DNA from: Clostridium vincentii
Lineage (GTDB): Bacteria > Bacillota > Clostridia > Clostridiales > Clostridiaceae
DNA length: 64,000 nt
Direction of reading: 5' to 3'
NCBI RefSeq assembly: GCF_002995745.1
Contig: NZ_PVXQ01000005.1
Coordinates: forward strand, 1-64,000
The notes under the pieces are model-generated. The model was not told the DNA's origin, did not search any database, and saw only the letters and a program-made list of their open reading frames with translations. The translations under genes were made by a program, and so were the position numbers. Shown one piece after another: positions 1 through 9,717 of this stretch (position 1 is its first letter; the number at the start of each line of letters is the position of its first letter).

Positions 1-133
1 GACCAAAGGTTTGCCGCCGACTTCCTTCAGATTCCACCTCACAATGGACACCCTTGTCTTAAGCTAAATGGTTGGCACTATCAGCCTCCATTACGGACTT
101 TCACCGATTAGTGCACGCCCATGCTGGGCGCAC
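1..133 (-). mobile_element. 5' end of a group IIC intron (runs off left edge)
   Basis: Read on the minus strand from 133, the sequence begins GTGCGCCCAGCATGGGCG, then has GGTGAAAGTCC, AAGGGTGTCC and GGAATCTGAAGGAAG. This is the domain I layout I know from bacterial group IIC introns such as the Oceanobacillus iheyensis intron. The 5' splice site sits 8 bp beyond the stem of a rho-independent terminator (141-175), which is the typical IIC target. The reverse transcriptase and 3' end would lie left of position 1, so I cannot tell whether the element is complete. Two shorter fragments of the same 5' end occur at 50204-50266 and 52196-52243. Confidence 0.85.
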
Positions 134-140
134 TAAAAAT

Positions 141-175
141 AAGAGTTAGGTTTTTTATTATAAAACCTAACTCTT
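141..175 (-). terminator. Rho-independent terminator of the diguanylate cyclase gene
   Basis: A 14-bp perfect stem (AAGAGTTAGGTTTT at 141-154 with its complement at 162-175) has a 7-base loop. On the minus strand it is followed by TATTTTTA and then directly by the intron 5' end. It ends the V4R/diguanylate cyclase operon. Confidence 0.85.
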
Positions 176-183
176 TTTATATG

Positions 184-1806
184 TCATAAAAATTCAACTC
201 TATTTCTACCATTTTCTTTTGCTTTATAAAGAGCTTCATCCGCTCTTGAAACCATGCTTGCTGGAGAAATATCATCCTTGTACACAGCTACTCCAAAGCT
301 AGAAGTAAGATGTCCTGCAATCATAAAGTTATTATGGTCGATTTTTGCTCTTAGCTTTTCAGCCAATAGTTTTCCACCTTTTCCCTCTACTTCTGGAAGA
401 ATGATAAGAAATTCTTCTCCACCCCATCTTCCTATTACATCAGTAGATCCCACATTGTTTTTTAGAATATTAGCAATCTCAACAAGAACAGTATCCCCCA
501 CTTGATGACCAAAAGTGTCATTAACCAATTTAAAATGGTCGATGTCCAGTAGTATTATAGAAAAAGTTTTTTTACTTATCCTTGACCTGGCTAATTCATT
601 TTCAAATGTTTCATCTAACTTAAGTCTGTTATAAAGCTGAGTTAATTTATCTGTAATAGAAAGTTTTATAATTTCTTTCTCCATCTTCTTTCTCTTGGTA
701 ATATTACGAGTAACTCCAAGCATACCTATAAATCCGCCTTCTTCATTGTACATTCCTGATACTGTAACCTCTGTCCATACAGTACTTCCATCCTTACAGG
801 GTTGTTCTAATTCTCCTCTAAAATCTTTAAATGGTTGATTATTTTGTACACTTTTAATAGCATTCTCTAACCCCTGTTTCATATGGATCAAAGAACTTGG
901 ACACAGCACTTCTTCTTGGGATTGTTTTAGAACTTCTTCTACAGAATACCCTCTTAGTTTTTCAACAGATGGGCTAATATAAGTAAACTTCCCTTCTAAA
1001 TCCATAGTCCAAATTACATCTGATGCATTATCTGCAAGAAGTCTATGTCTTTCTTCACTTTCTCTAAGTCTTTTTTCAATTTCTTTTAAGTGTGTTATGT
1101 CTCTTATCACACTTAAAATATAAGTAGTTCCCTTTATATTTATAAATTTTGAAGAAACAATAGCATTAATCTGTTCTTTATTTTTATTTTGAAAAACGGC
1201 CTCCATATTTTTAAAAAATCCATTTTTTCTTAGTTCTAGAATCAAATATTCTCTTTGTCCTTGACTAATATAAAAGTTTAGCTCATCGGTATTTTTACTT
1301 TCTATCTCCTCTTTAGTATATCCAGTTATATCTACAAAAGCTTCATTGTATTCAAATATATCCCCGTTATCAATGCTTGTTATAATTGTAGGATCCGGAA
1401 TAGCTTGAAATAGCATTTCAAAATATTCTTTTGAGTCTTTAACTTCTTCAATTGAAGCCTCAAGTTTTCTAGTCATACTATTAAATGCATCAGAAAACTC
1501 TCCAAGAAAGTCTACGCTTTGCGAAAAATCTCCAGAAGCAACGGCTTTTGTCTGCCATTTAAGAGTTTTTAGGGATGCTTGCAAATTTTTAAGAGTTCCT
1601 ACAATATAACCCTTTCCTTTTATGTTATATAAAAGATCGCCTATTCCTATAGCTCTAACAGATTCTCTAAGAGTTTTGATTGTTTGATCTATTTCTAAAA
1701 AATCATTATCCTCTGCAAATTCTTCCGGAATATCTTCTTTAATTCTCACATCAAAGATAATAGCCTTGATATATTTTATAAGATTATTCACATCTTTATT
1801 TCCCAT
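184..1806 (-). CDS. PAS-PAS-GGDEF diguanylate cyclase
   Basis: Predicted soluble enzyme making cyclic di-GMP from two GTP. Residues about 60-120 look like a HAMP-type helical linker but no membrane segment precedes it. PAS domains lie near 125-240 and 255-370, with a GGDEF domain from about 385 to the end. The active-site motif is intact as GGEEF (462-466). The inhibitory I-site position reads GSTD instead of RxxD, so product feedback is probably absent. The ATG shares its A with the stop of the upstream V4R gene (TAATG), indicating translational coupling. The V4R protein probably supplies the ligand input. Substrate signal unknown. Confidence 0.9.
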   Translation of the reverse strand: MGNKDVNNLIKYIKAIIFDVRIKEDIPEEFAEDNDFLEIDQTIKTLRESVRAIGIGDLLYNIKGKGYIVGTLKNLQASLKTLKWQTKAVASGDFSQSVDFLGEFSDAFNSMTRKLEASIEEVKDSKEYFEMLFQAIPDPTIITSIDNGDIFEYNEAFVDITGYTKEEIESKNTDELNFYISQGQREYLILELRKNGFFKNMEAVFQNKNKEQINAIVSSKFINIKGTTYILSVIRDITHLKEIEKRLRESEERHRLLADNASDVIWTMDLEGKFTYISPSVEKLRGYSVEEVLKQSQEEVLCPSSLIHMKQGLENAIKSVQNNQPFKDFRGELEQPCKDGSTVWTEVTVSGMYNEEGGFIGMLGVTRNITKRKKMEKEIIKLSITDKLTQLYNRLKLDETFENELARSRISKKTFSIILLDIDHFKLVNDTFGHQVGDTVLVEIANILKNNVGSTDVIGRWGGEEFLIILPEVEGKGGKLLAEKLRAKIDHNNFMIAGHLTSSFGVAVYKDDISPASMVSRADEALYKAKENGRNRVEFL

Positions 1807-2348
1807 TAAAGTTCCTCTTTGTTCATAAATTGTATTGCTTTTGCATTAAACCTGCATGTTCTATCTCCAGTACACCAGCAATCAACTTCTTTAACATGAA
1901 ATTTCATTCCACTAAAGCTTTCCAAAATAGCAGAGATAAATCCTTCATCATAGGTGCATATCTCATACTCTAGTTCAGGTAATCCTGAGCAATCAAGATC
2001 CTCAGAAACTGTAAGTACGAGTTCTCCTTTATCCATATCTGCCTGCTCTATTCTCAATATACCTATTCCTAAATCTTTCAATACAAATTGAAGCTGTTTT
2101 ATAAAATCATTAAGGTCCTGAGTGGGTTTAATCATATGTTTATAAAACTCTTTACCTGCTAGCTTGCCTGCATCAAAAAATATTTTATCTGTTTTATCAG
2201 AACCTAAACTTTGTTCTATAACATCCCTAAAAGTAAACTGCATTAATCTATATATTTCTACCCTAGTTGTATTTCCTAAATTAGGTCTTCCATCTTCTAT
2301 ATCACCTATAAGATCCCATGAAAATTCATATCTTCGTTTTAGGCTCAA
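1806..2348 (-). CDS. V4R-domain small-molecule sensor protein
   Basis: About 180 residues ending in a V4R (4-vinyl-reductase) module with the cysteine motif CWCTGDRTCRF near the C-terminus. V4R domains are known as small-molecule-binding sensors; the ligand here is unknown. I place the start at the TTG at 2348 because AGGGAGTG lies just upstream, whereas the in-frame ATG at 2396 has no ribosome site. The stop overlaps the ATG of the diguanylate cyclase by one base, so the two products are made together and probably form a sensor/output pair. Confidence 0.75.
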   Translation of the reverse strand: MSLKRRYEFSWDLIGDIEDGRPNLGNTTRVEIYRLMQFTFRDVIEQSLGSDKTDKIFFDAGKLAGKEFYKHMIKPTQDLNDFIKQLQFVLKDLGIGILRIEQADMDKGELVLTVSEDLDCSGLPELEYEICTYDEGFISAILESFSGMKFHVKEVDCWCTGDRTCRFNAKAIQFMNKEEL

Positions 2349-2508
2349 AATACCACTCCCTATTTCTAAATTCCTACAATAATAATTACATAACATTTAA
2401 ATTATATTTTTGTTGAAAATTCAGTATTTTTACTTTATATTTTATCACTTGATCCACTATTTTTCTACAATTAATTACTCTATCCGCTCTAAATTAGAGA
2501 AAACATAT

Positions 2509-2575
2509 ATCATATTTTCCATAAAATGTGATATAATTCGAGTATAAATATTAGCATACGCTAAAAATTGAAAGG
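2509..2575 (+). promoter_or_regulatory. Promoter and leader of the first FIST-GGDEF gene
   Basis: A good -10 (TATAAT, 2532-2537) is followed by TCGA and TATAAATATTA. The same block precedes the second paralog (4958 onward), so the promoter was duplicated with the gene. The -35 is weak. The leader contains a small palindrome, TTAGC-ATAC-GCTAA, decayed in the second copy. Confidence 0.5.
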
Positions 2576-2585
2576 ATTTGTTATC

Positions 2586-4874
2586 ATGAAACAGTATGGA
2601 CATGTATATAATGATTTTGATGAAATGAAAGCTTTCATTAATACTATGGTTATTTCTAAAACTGATAGTATCCTTATTCAAATAATGACTGGAATAATTG
2701 AAGTTGAATTTGCGATAAAATTAATAGATGAACTTATAATCTTATTACCAAAGGCAGAAATTATAGGGACTACCTCTTCTGGAGAAATCTATGAAGGAAA
2801 TGTTTATACAGATTCAGCTATACTATCATTTACTATTTTTGAAAAATCTAAGGTTAAAACGGCTCTTATAAATAATGAAACCACGGAATATGAATTGGGG
2901 CTGTATATTGCCAGAGAATTTGTTGAAGAAGATACAAAACTTATGATTATGTTTTCTGATGGATTATTGACATCTGGTGATAATATTCTTAAGGGTATAC
3001 ACAGTATAAATAGTAATGTAATTATTTGTGGTGGTAAAGCTGGTGATAATGATTCTTTTAAAGAGACTTTCGTTTTTACAAAAGAAGGTATTACTAACAA
3101 AGGAGTTGTTGTTGCATTCATTTCAGGAGACCAGTTAAATGTAACTACGGACTCAAGTTTTTGTTGGTCCTCCATTGGTAAAGAAATGACTATAACGAAA
3201 GCATATAACAATACAATTTTTACAATAGATAATATTAAAGCTATTGATATTTTTAAGAAATATCTTGGTGAGGATGCAGTCAAAAATTTACTCATGTATG
3301 CTACTGGAATTCCATTAATAATAAAAAAACATGATATGGAAATAGCAAGGATAGTTTATCAGTGTAATTATGATGGGTCAATAAGCTTTTTTGGAAATGT
3401 TGAAATAGGGGATAAAGTTCAATTTGGATATGTTGATATTACTAGTTTAACAGTTAAGCCATTAGAAATATTTAATAATTTAAAACAAAAATCACTAGAA
3501 GCAATTTTTGTTTATTCATGCTCAGTCAGAAGAGCTTTACTTAAGGAAGGTGCTGCACTTGAAATAGCTCCCTTAGCAAAAATAGCTCCAACCTTTGGAT
3601 TTTTTACCTATGGAGAATTTTTTTCAACTAATTGTTCAAATGAGTTACTGAATTTAACAATGACCATACTAGGACTTTCTGAATGTGGAGAATTTTGCAA
3701 AACAAGTACTGTTGAATTAGATAATAATGAAAATTTAAATAAACACTTTTTTGAACACAAAGAATTAGTTTCAAAAAAGATGTTTATTCATCTTGTAGAT
3801 GAAGTTACAAAAGAGTTGAAAGAAGCTAATGAAATCTTAGAAGAACAAAAAAATAAAATTGAAGAAATTAAAAATATAACAAATTCAATTATGGATATAA
3901 ATATGCAGCTTTTATCATCAGGAGAATTTGATAGCTTACTTCAAATGATACTTGATAAGGCTTTGGAAATAATTTCAGTTGCAAATATGGGCAGTATTCT
4001 ATTGATGGAAAATGATATGTTGCATTACAAAGCTACAAAAGGATATTTATTAGATAAAATAGAAAAAGCAACTTATAAAATAGAAAATATGGCTCAATAT
4101 ACCCCATCTGGTAAGTATGGCTTATATAATCCAATTATAATAACTGATATAGAAAATTACCCATTAGGTTCAAAAGAAAGTCATAGGAAATGGAGAAATA
4201 TAATTTCTGAAGAGCCAAGTGAGATTTTATCGTGTGTCATAGAAAATGATGGCAAGATTATGGGTATACTCAATATATTTAGTACATCAGATCATGCTAA
4301 GTTTAATGAAGATGATAAAGCTATGATTAGACATCTAGCTAATGATATTTCTATAGCATATAAATATTCTAAGTTACTCGAGGATACTCTATACATGTCA
4401 AGATACGATGGATTAACACAAGTACTTAATAGACATTATTTTAGAATAAAATTAGACCAAGTTATACATAAAGCTAAAGCCTTACATGAAAATATTATAA
4501 TCTGTGAATTAGATTTAAATAATTTGAAAGTCACTAATGATACTTTTGGACATGAATCGGGTGATGAATCAATTAAATATCTTACCGATGTTTTTAAAAC
4601 TAGAATTGAGACTAATAATATTATGGGAAGAACTGGCGGAGATGAATTCGAGCTTATTTTTACAAATAAAACCAAATCTCAAGTTATAGCTTTAATAGAC
4701 CATATTTATGATATATGTAAAAATAATCCTATATATTTTAATGGACAACCTATAGAAATTAGTTTTGCATATGGACTTGCTGAGTTATATGTTGATTCAG
4801 AAGATATTGGTGAGCTTTTAAAATTAGCGGATAATAGAATGTATGAAAAAAAGAGGCTAATGAAAAAGCTATAA
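2586..4874 (+). CDS. FIST-GAF-GGDEF diguanylate cyclase (copy 1)
   Basis: Predicted cytoplasmic c-di-GMP synthase of about 762 residues. The N-terminal 370 residues are a FIST sensor (IGTTSSGEI, GGKAGDN). A coiled-coil linker (about 385-430), a GAF domain (about 445-590) and a C-terminal GGDEF domain follow, with GGDEF intact at about 684-688 and ETNN where the I-site RxxD would be. FIST domains are thought to bind small ligands such as amino acids. I choose the ATG at 2586 because AAAGGA lies 9 bp upstream and the paralog starts at the same MKQYG; the upstream TTG at 2568 overlaps this ribosome site. A close paralog follows in tandem. Confidence 0.88.
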   Translation: MKQYGHVYNDFDEMKAFINTMVISKTDSILIQIMTGIIEVEFAIKLIDELIILLPKAEIIGTTSSGEIYEGNVYTDSAILSFTIFEKSKVKTALINNETTEYELGLYIAREFVEEDTKLMIMFSDGLLTSGDNILKGIHSINSNVIICGGKAGDNDSFKETFVFTKEGITNKGVVVAFISGDQLNVTTDSSFCWSSIGKEMTITKAYNNTIFTIDNIKAIDIFKKYLGEDAVKNLLMYATGIPLIIKKHDMEIARIVYQCNYDGSISFFGNVEIGDKVQFGYVDITSLTVKPLEIFNNLKQKSLEAIFVYSCSVRRALLKEGAALEIAPLAKIAPTFGFFTYGEFFSTNCSNELLNLTMTILGLSECGEFCKTSTVELDNNENLNKHFFEHKELVSKKMFIHLVDEVTKELKEANEILEEQKNKIEEIKNITNSIMDINMQLLSSGEFDSLLQMILDKALEIISVANMGSILLMENDMLHYKATKGYLLDKIEKATYKIENMAQYTPSGKYGLYNPIIITDIENYPLGSKESHRKWRNIISEEPSEILSCVIENDGKIMGILNIFSTSDHAKFNEDDKAMIRHLANDISIAYKYSKLLEDTLYMSRYDGLTQVLNRHYFRIKLDQVIHKAKALHENIIICELDLNNLKVTNDTFGHESGDESIKYLTDVFKTRIETNNIMGRTGGDEFELIFTNKTKSQVIALIDHIYDICKNNPIYFNGQPIEISFAYGLAELYVDSEDIGELLKLADNRMYEKKRLMKKL

Positions 4875-4934
4875 CCCATACATTTTATAGGTGTTATAAA
4901 TATTAAATTTAATCCATTAATTGGAGAAAATATA

Positions 4935-4963
4935 TTCAGAATTTTCAAAAAATATGGTATAAT
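4935..4963 (+). promoter_or_regulatory. Promoter of the second FIST-GGDEF gene
   Basis: TTCAGA (4935-4940), a 17-bp spacer and TATAAT (4958-4963) look like a vegetative promoter. The bases after the -10 match those at the first copy. Confidence 0.55.
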
Positions 4964-5010
4964 TCGATTATAAATATTAATATATGCTAATTTTCGAGGG
5001 GGATTGTATC

Positions 5011-7311
5011 ATGAAACAATATGGATATATATATAATAATTTTAATAAAATGAAAGCCTTTGTTAATACTATGGATATTTCCAAATCAGATACTATCCTT
5101 CTTCAAATAATGACTGGAATAATTGAAGTTGAATTCATAAAAAAGTTAATAGATGAACTTATAGTCTTATTACCAAATTCAGAAATTATAGGGACTACTA
5201 CATCTGGAGAAATTTATGAAGGAAATATCTATACAAATTCAACAACTCTATCATTTACTATATTTGAACAATCTAAGGTTAAAACAGCCCTTATAAATAA
5301 TAAAACCACCGAATATGAGTTGGGACTATATATTGGCAATAAATCTGTTGAAGAAGATACAAAACTTATGATTATGTTTGCAAATGGATTACTTATCTCT
5401 GGTGATGATATTCTTAAGGGAATAAATAGTGTAAATAATGATGTAATTGTTTGTGGTGGTAAAGCTGGTGATAATGATTCCTTTAAAGAGACTTTCGTGT
5501 TTACAAAAGAAGGTATTACTAATAAAGGAATTGCTGTTGCATTTATTTCTGGAGACCAATTAAGTATAACAACAGAATCAAGTTTTTGTTGGTCCTCCAT
5601 TGGTAAAGAAATGACTATAACGAAAGCCCATAACAATACAGTTTTCACTATAGATAATGTTACGGCTGTTGATATTTTTAAAAAATATCTTGGTGAGGAT
5701 GTAGTTAAAAATTTACTCATGTATTCTACTGAAATACCATTAATAATAAAAAAACATGATATGGAAATAGCAAGGGTAGTTTCTCATTGTTCTGATGATG
5801 GGTCAATAAGTTTTTTTGGAAATGTTGAAATAGGAGATAAAGTTCAATTTGGATATGTTGATATAGGTAGTTTAACAGTGAAGCCCTTAGAAATATTTAA
5901 TTATTTGAAAGATAAATCACTAGAAGCGATTTTTGTTTATTCATGTTCAGTTAGAAGAGCTTTACTTCAAAAAGGTGTTGAACTTGAGATATCTCCTTTG
6001 GTAAAAATAGCTCCAACCTTTGGATTTTTCACCTATGGAGAATTTTTTTCAACTAATTGTTCAAATGAATTATTGAATTTAACAATGACCATACTAGGAC
6101 TCTCTGAATGTGGAGATACTTGCAAAAAAAGCATTGTTGAATTAGATAATAATGAGAATTTAAATAAACACTTTTTTGAACATAAAGAATTGGTTTCAAA
6201 AAAAATGTTTATTAATCTTGTTAATGAAGTTACAAAAGAATTGAAAGAAGCTAATGAAATTTTAGAAGAACAGAAAAGTAAAATTGAAAAAATTAAAGAT
6301 ATAACAAATTCAATTATGGATATAAATATGCAGCTTTTATCATCAGGAGAATTTGGTAGTTTGCTTCAAATGATACTTGATAAGGCTTTGGAAATAATTT
6401 CAGGTGCAAATATGGGCAGTATCTTGATAATGGAAAATAACGAGTTGCATTACAAAGCTACAAAAGGGTATGTATTAGATAATTTAGAAAAAGCAACTTA
6501 TAAGTTAGAAGATACACATCAATACAGACTCTGTGGTAAGTATGGTTTATTTGAACCAATTATAATAACTGACATAGAACACTATCCATTAGGTTCAGAA
6601 GAAAGTCATAAGGACTGGTTAACTATAGCTACTGAGGAACCAAGTGAAATTTTATCATGTGTCATAGGTAATGATGGTGAGATTATGGGACTAATCAATA
6701 TATTTAGTACAACAAAACAGGATAAGTTTAATGACTATGATAAAGCTTTGATTAAGCATCTAGCTAATGATATTTCTATAGCATATAAATATTCTAAGTT
6801 ATTAGAAGATACTATATACATGTCCAGATATGATGGATTAACAAAAGTACTTAATAGACATTATTTCAGACTAAAACTAGCTCACGTTATAAATAAGGCT
6901 AAAGTTTTGCATAAGAATATTATAATTTGCGAATTAGATTTAAATAATTTGAAAGTTACTAATGATACTTTTGGACATGAAGCAGGTGATGAATCAATTA
7001 AATATCTTACTGATATTTTTAGAACTAGAATTGGTGCTAATAACATTATGGGAAGAACCGGTGGAGACGAATTTGAGCTGGTTTTTACAAATAAAAACAA
7101 GTCTGAAGTTATAGCTTTAATAGACCATATTTATGATTTATGTAAAACTAATCCCATAGATTTTAATGGACAACCTATAGAAATTAGTTTTGCATATGGA
7201 CTTGCTGAGTTATATGTTGATTCAGAAGATATTGGTGAGCTTTTAAAATTAGCTGATAATAGAATGTATGAAAAAAAGAGGATTATGAAAGCAGAGCTAA
7301 GAAATAAATAA
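5011..7311 (+). CDS. FIST-GAF-GGDEF diguanylate cyclase (copy 2)
   Basis: Tandem paralog of the gene at 2586, very similar along its whole length, with the same order: FIST, coiled coil, GAF, GGDEF. GGDEF is intact and the I-site is absent. Differences cluster in the GAF domain and parts of the FIST domain, so the two may read different signals. The ATG at 5011 has a strong GAGGGGG site 9 bp upstream; an earlier ATG at 4984 would include this site in the coding region. The duplication looks fairly recent because even the leader is conserved. Confidence 0.88.
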   Translation: MKQYGYIYNNFNKMKAFVNTMDISKSDTILLQIMTGIIEVEFIKKLIDELIVLLPNSEIIGTTTSGEIYEGNIYTNSTTLSFTIFEQSKVKTALINNKTTEYELGLYIGNKSVEEDTKLMIMFANGLLISGDDILKGINSVNNDVIVCGGKAGDNDSFKETFVFTKEGITNKGIAVAFISGDQLSITTESSFCWSSIGKEMTITKAHNNTVFTIDNVTAVDIFKKYLGEDVVKNLLMYSTEIPLIIKKHDMEIARVVSHCSDDGSISFFGNVEIGDKVQFGYVDIGSLTVKPLEIFNYLKDKSLEAIFVYSCSVRRALLQKGVELEISPLVKIAPTFGFFTYGEFFSTNCSNELLNLTMTILGLSECGDTCKKSIVELDNNENLNKHFFEHKELVSKKMFINLVNEVTKELKEANEILEEQKSKIEKIKDITNSIMDINMQLLSSGEFGSLLQMILDKALEIISGANMGSILIMENNELHYKATKGYVLDNLEKATYKLEDTHQYRLCGKYGLFEPIIITDIEHYPLGSEESHKDWLTIATEEPSEILSCVIGNDGEIMGLINIFSTTKQDKFNDYDKALIKHLANDISIAYKYSKLLEDTIYMSRYDGLTKVLNRHYFRLKLAHVINKAKVLHKNIIICELDLNNLKVTNDTFGHEAGDESIKYLTDIFRTRIGANNIMGRTGGDEFELVFTNKNKSEVIALIDHIYDLCKTNPIDFNGQPIEISFAYGLAELYVDSEDIGELLKLADNRMYEKKRIMKAELRNK

Positions 7312-7330
7312 TTTATTTCTCAAAATTGAT

Positions 7331-7364
7331 AAGAGTCAGGTTTATACATTATAACCGGACTCTT
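7331..7364. terminator. Convergent terminator between FIST-GGDEF and HD-GYP genes
   Basis: AAGAGTC (7331-7337) pairs with GACTCTT (7358-7364), with further pairing inside. It lies between convergent genes and covers the last codons of the minus-strand gene. Confidence 0.6.
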
Positions 7365-9459
7365 TGTTTGTTAAAATCTTAATAAATATTTTTGCTATCC
7401 TTGGGTCAAACTGGGTACCAGAATTTTTAATTATTTCATTAATAGCATCTTCCTTTGGCATCCCTTTCCTATAGACTCTATCCTCTGTCATTGCATCATA
7501 TGAGTCAGCTACTCCTAGAATACGTGAAAGTAAGGGGATATCTTCACCAGCTAGTCCTTGTGGATAACCCTTTCCGTCAAATCGTTCATGATGTGCAAGA
7601 ATGTACTCTGCAATTGGCATAAGCTCAGAAGACGACATGGCAATCCTATATCCAACCTCAGAATGTTTTTTCATTTCAACCCATTCTGTATTAGTTAATT
7701 TACTAGGCTTATTTAGAATCTGATTGTCAGTACCAATTTTCCCAATATCATGTAGTGTCGAGAATAACTCTAGCTCATCAAATTGTTGATTTGTTAGTGC
7801 AATAGCTTGTCCCACTGACCTTGTTAATTTTACCAGCCTTTGGGCATGTTCTTCTGTTTCTTGGCTTTTTTCAAACAAAGCACTTCTCATTGACGAAATT
7901 ATTGAGCTATGAAAACTTTTATCTTCTAAAAGCTTCCGGTTATACATATAATCTTCAGCATTCTTTAATATACTATCAAGAAATTCATTTGTACTTGTTT
8001 TCGTTGCATTGCCCAAGGAAATACTTATGTTATATAAGTCACAAAGGGTTTTCTTATTATATGCTTCGCAAGCTACCATTATTTTTCTAAGAATTTCATC
8101 TGCAACTTCTCTACTTGTTTTTGGCAGCAATATGTTGAATCTACCTCCAGCAATCCTTGCTACAATATCTTCCTTACTGCAACTACCATCTAATATTTTT
8201 GCTATAGTTACAAGAAGTTTATCTCCCTCCACATTTCCTAGAGAGTCATTTATTATTTTTAATCCGTTGATGTCTCCAGTAATAACAGAAAGTGGCAGTT
8301 GACTTTCTGTATCAAGTTTCTTTTTTGCAGTCTCAAAGAAGCTGTGATTATATAATCCTGTCAAACTATCATGATAGCTTAGATGAATAATCTTAGCCTC
8401 TCGCATTTTCCGTTGAGTAGTATCATGATAGTTTAACAATATCCCGTTTATATTGGGATCTTTTATTAAATTAACTGCAGTAATCTCCATATAACAAACC
8501 ATACCAGCTTTGTCTAAGTATCTAGTCTCCATTGTTTTTTTCAATCCATCCACTTCAATTAGAGCCTGAAATTCTTCTTTAACATTATTCTGATCTTCGG
8601 AATAAAGATTCTCCCATAAAGGTATATTACAAATATCCGGTGAAACCCAGCTCAACCTTTCCTGCAAATTAATGCTGTTATATTTAAGCTTTCCATCTGC
8701 ATTAACAATTAGTACAATATCAGATATATTCTCTATTATCGCCTTGTATTTAATTTCACTTTCTTTAAGTAGTTCCTTAGATCTTTTAATAACTTGAGCT
8801 TGATTCTCCAAACCCTTGTATAATGTATTCATTAGAAAAATCAATATAATTGTGCATGCCTGATTGTGCATTACATTCATAAACCATTCAATTTTATATT
8901 TCCCCATATATATTCCATCCAAATACCCATATATTAATAATATTGTTAAAATTATTAATATAATTATATTAACGATTATAACTCGCAAAGCCAGCTTTTT
9001 CTCTAATAAACATATCGTAAGAATCAAGGAAAAAAGAACACAGATTATACCACTACCTATTAAGCCTGTAGTAATAAGAAATAGTATACTCCTAAAGTAT
9101 AAAACTTGAGTAAGGAAAATTTTTCTAACCCTTACACTTAAATGTTTTCGAGTAATGACTATTGTTATTATAATATAAATCAACACTTCAACTATTGCGT
9201 GTACAGTATCTCCTCTACTATAAACCTTATAAGACACACAAAACATTATTGCTCCCCCACAAGTAATCACAGCTACAGATACAATATAAAAGATCCTATC
9301 TTTCCAATATTTCAGTGTATCCTTATTGGATATGCTATTTTCATCTTCAAATAGTATTTTATAAAAAAAACTATTTACTACTTCTAAAATATTAAAAACA
9401 ACTAAGCTTATTATTCTATAAAGCTTAGTTGTACTTATATTTAAATGATTGAATTTCAC
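7342..9459 (-). CDS. Membrane PAS/degenerate-GGDEF/HD-GYP phosphodiesterase
   Basis: Predicted membrane-bound c-di-GMP phosphodiesterase of 705 residues. The N-terminal 220 residues hold about six hydrophobic segments forming a membrane sensor, followed by a PAS domain (about 235-350), a GGDEF-like domain and an HD-GYP domain. The cyclase motif is degenerate (AGGRF), so this part is not expected to make c-di-GMP. The phosphodiesterase motifs are intact: HDIGKIG and HHERFDGKGYP. The start is GTG at 9459 with GAGAGGGG upstream. It opposes the cyclases beside it. Confidence 0.88.
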   Translation of the reverse strand: MKFNHLNISTTKLYRIISLVVFNILEVVNSFFYKILFEDENSISNKDTLKYWKDRIFYIVSVAVITCGGAIMFCVSYKVYSRGDTVHAIVEVLIYIIITIVITRKHLSVRVRKIFLTQVLYFRSILFLITTGLIGSGIICVLFSLILTICLLEKKLALRVIIVNIIILIILTILLIYGYLDGIYMGKYKIEWFMNVMHNQACTIILIFLMNTLYKGLENQAQVIKRSKELLKESEIKYKAIIENISDIVLIVNADGKLKYNSINLQERLSWVSPDICNIPLWENLYSEDQNNVKEEFQALIEVDGLKKTMETRYLDKAGMVCYMEITAVNLIKDPNINGILLNYHDTTQRKMREAKIIHLSYHDSLTGLYNHSFFETAKKKLDTESQLPLSVITGDINGLKIINDSLGNVEGDKLLVTIAKILDGSCSKEDIVARIAGGRFNILLPKTSREVADEILRKIMVACEAYNKKTLCDLYNISISLGNATKTSTNEFLDSILKNAEDYMYNRKLLEDKSFHSSIISSMRSALFEKSQETEEHAQRLVKLTRSVGQAIALTNQQFDELELFSTLHDIGKIGTDNQILNKPSKLTNTEWVEMKKHSEVGYRIAMSSSELMPIAEYILAHHERFDGKGYPQGLAGEDIPLLSRILGVADSYDAMTEDRVYRKGMPKEDAINEIIKNSGTQFDPRIAKIFIKILTNKESGYNV

Positions 9460-9681
9460 TTTAAATGGCCCCTCTCTTTAATAAAAGAATCTCTTACTTC
9501 TAAATATTATGTATATAAACAACTTATATCCTATAATTACGTTTTTTTCTACAATATACATTATTTATTTACTTTTTATTTTACAATAAAACTCATTTAA
9601 AGTCTACACTTTACCCTTAACCATCATTTATCTATAAAACATCACTACTTCTTATTCTCTTATACCTATTGCACAAAACAA

Positions 9682-9717
9682 AAAAATAGCTGTACCAAAA
9701 TCGGTACAGCTATTTTT
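9682..9717 (-). terminator. Terminator of the GGDEF-EAL gene
   Basis: A 15-bp perfect stem (AAAAATAGCTGTACC with its complement) has a 6-base loop, and the stop codon of the EAL gene lies in its right arm. Nearly the same hairpin recurs at 19262-19293. Confidence 0.85.

Noticed and set aside
2804-3295. Long reading frame opposite the first FIST-GGDEF gene, repeated opposite the second at 5229-5720
   Set aside because: Both are antisense shadows kept open by the codon bias of the real genes; no ribosome sites.
9682-9717. Repeated short hairpins across the window as a possible CRISPR or REP array
   Set aside because: They are isolated terminators behind genes, not regularly spaced and without spacers.
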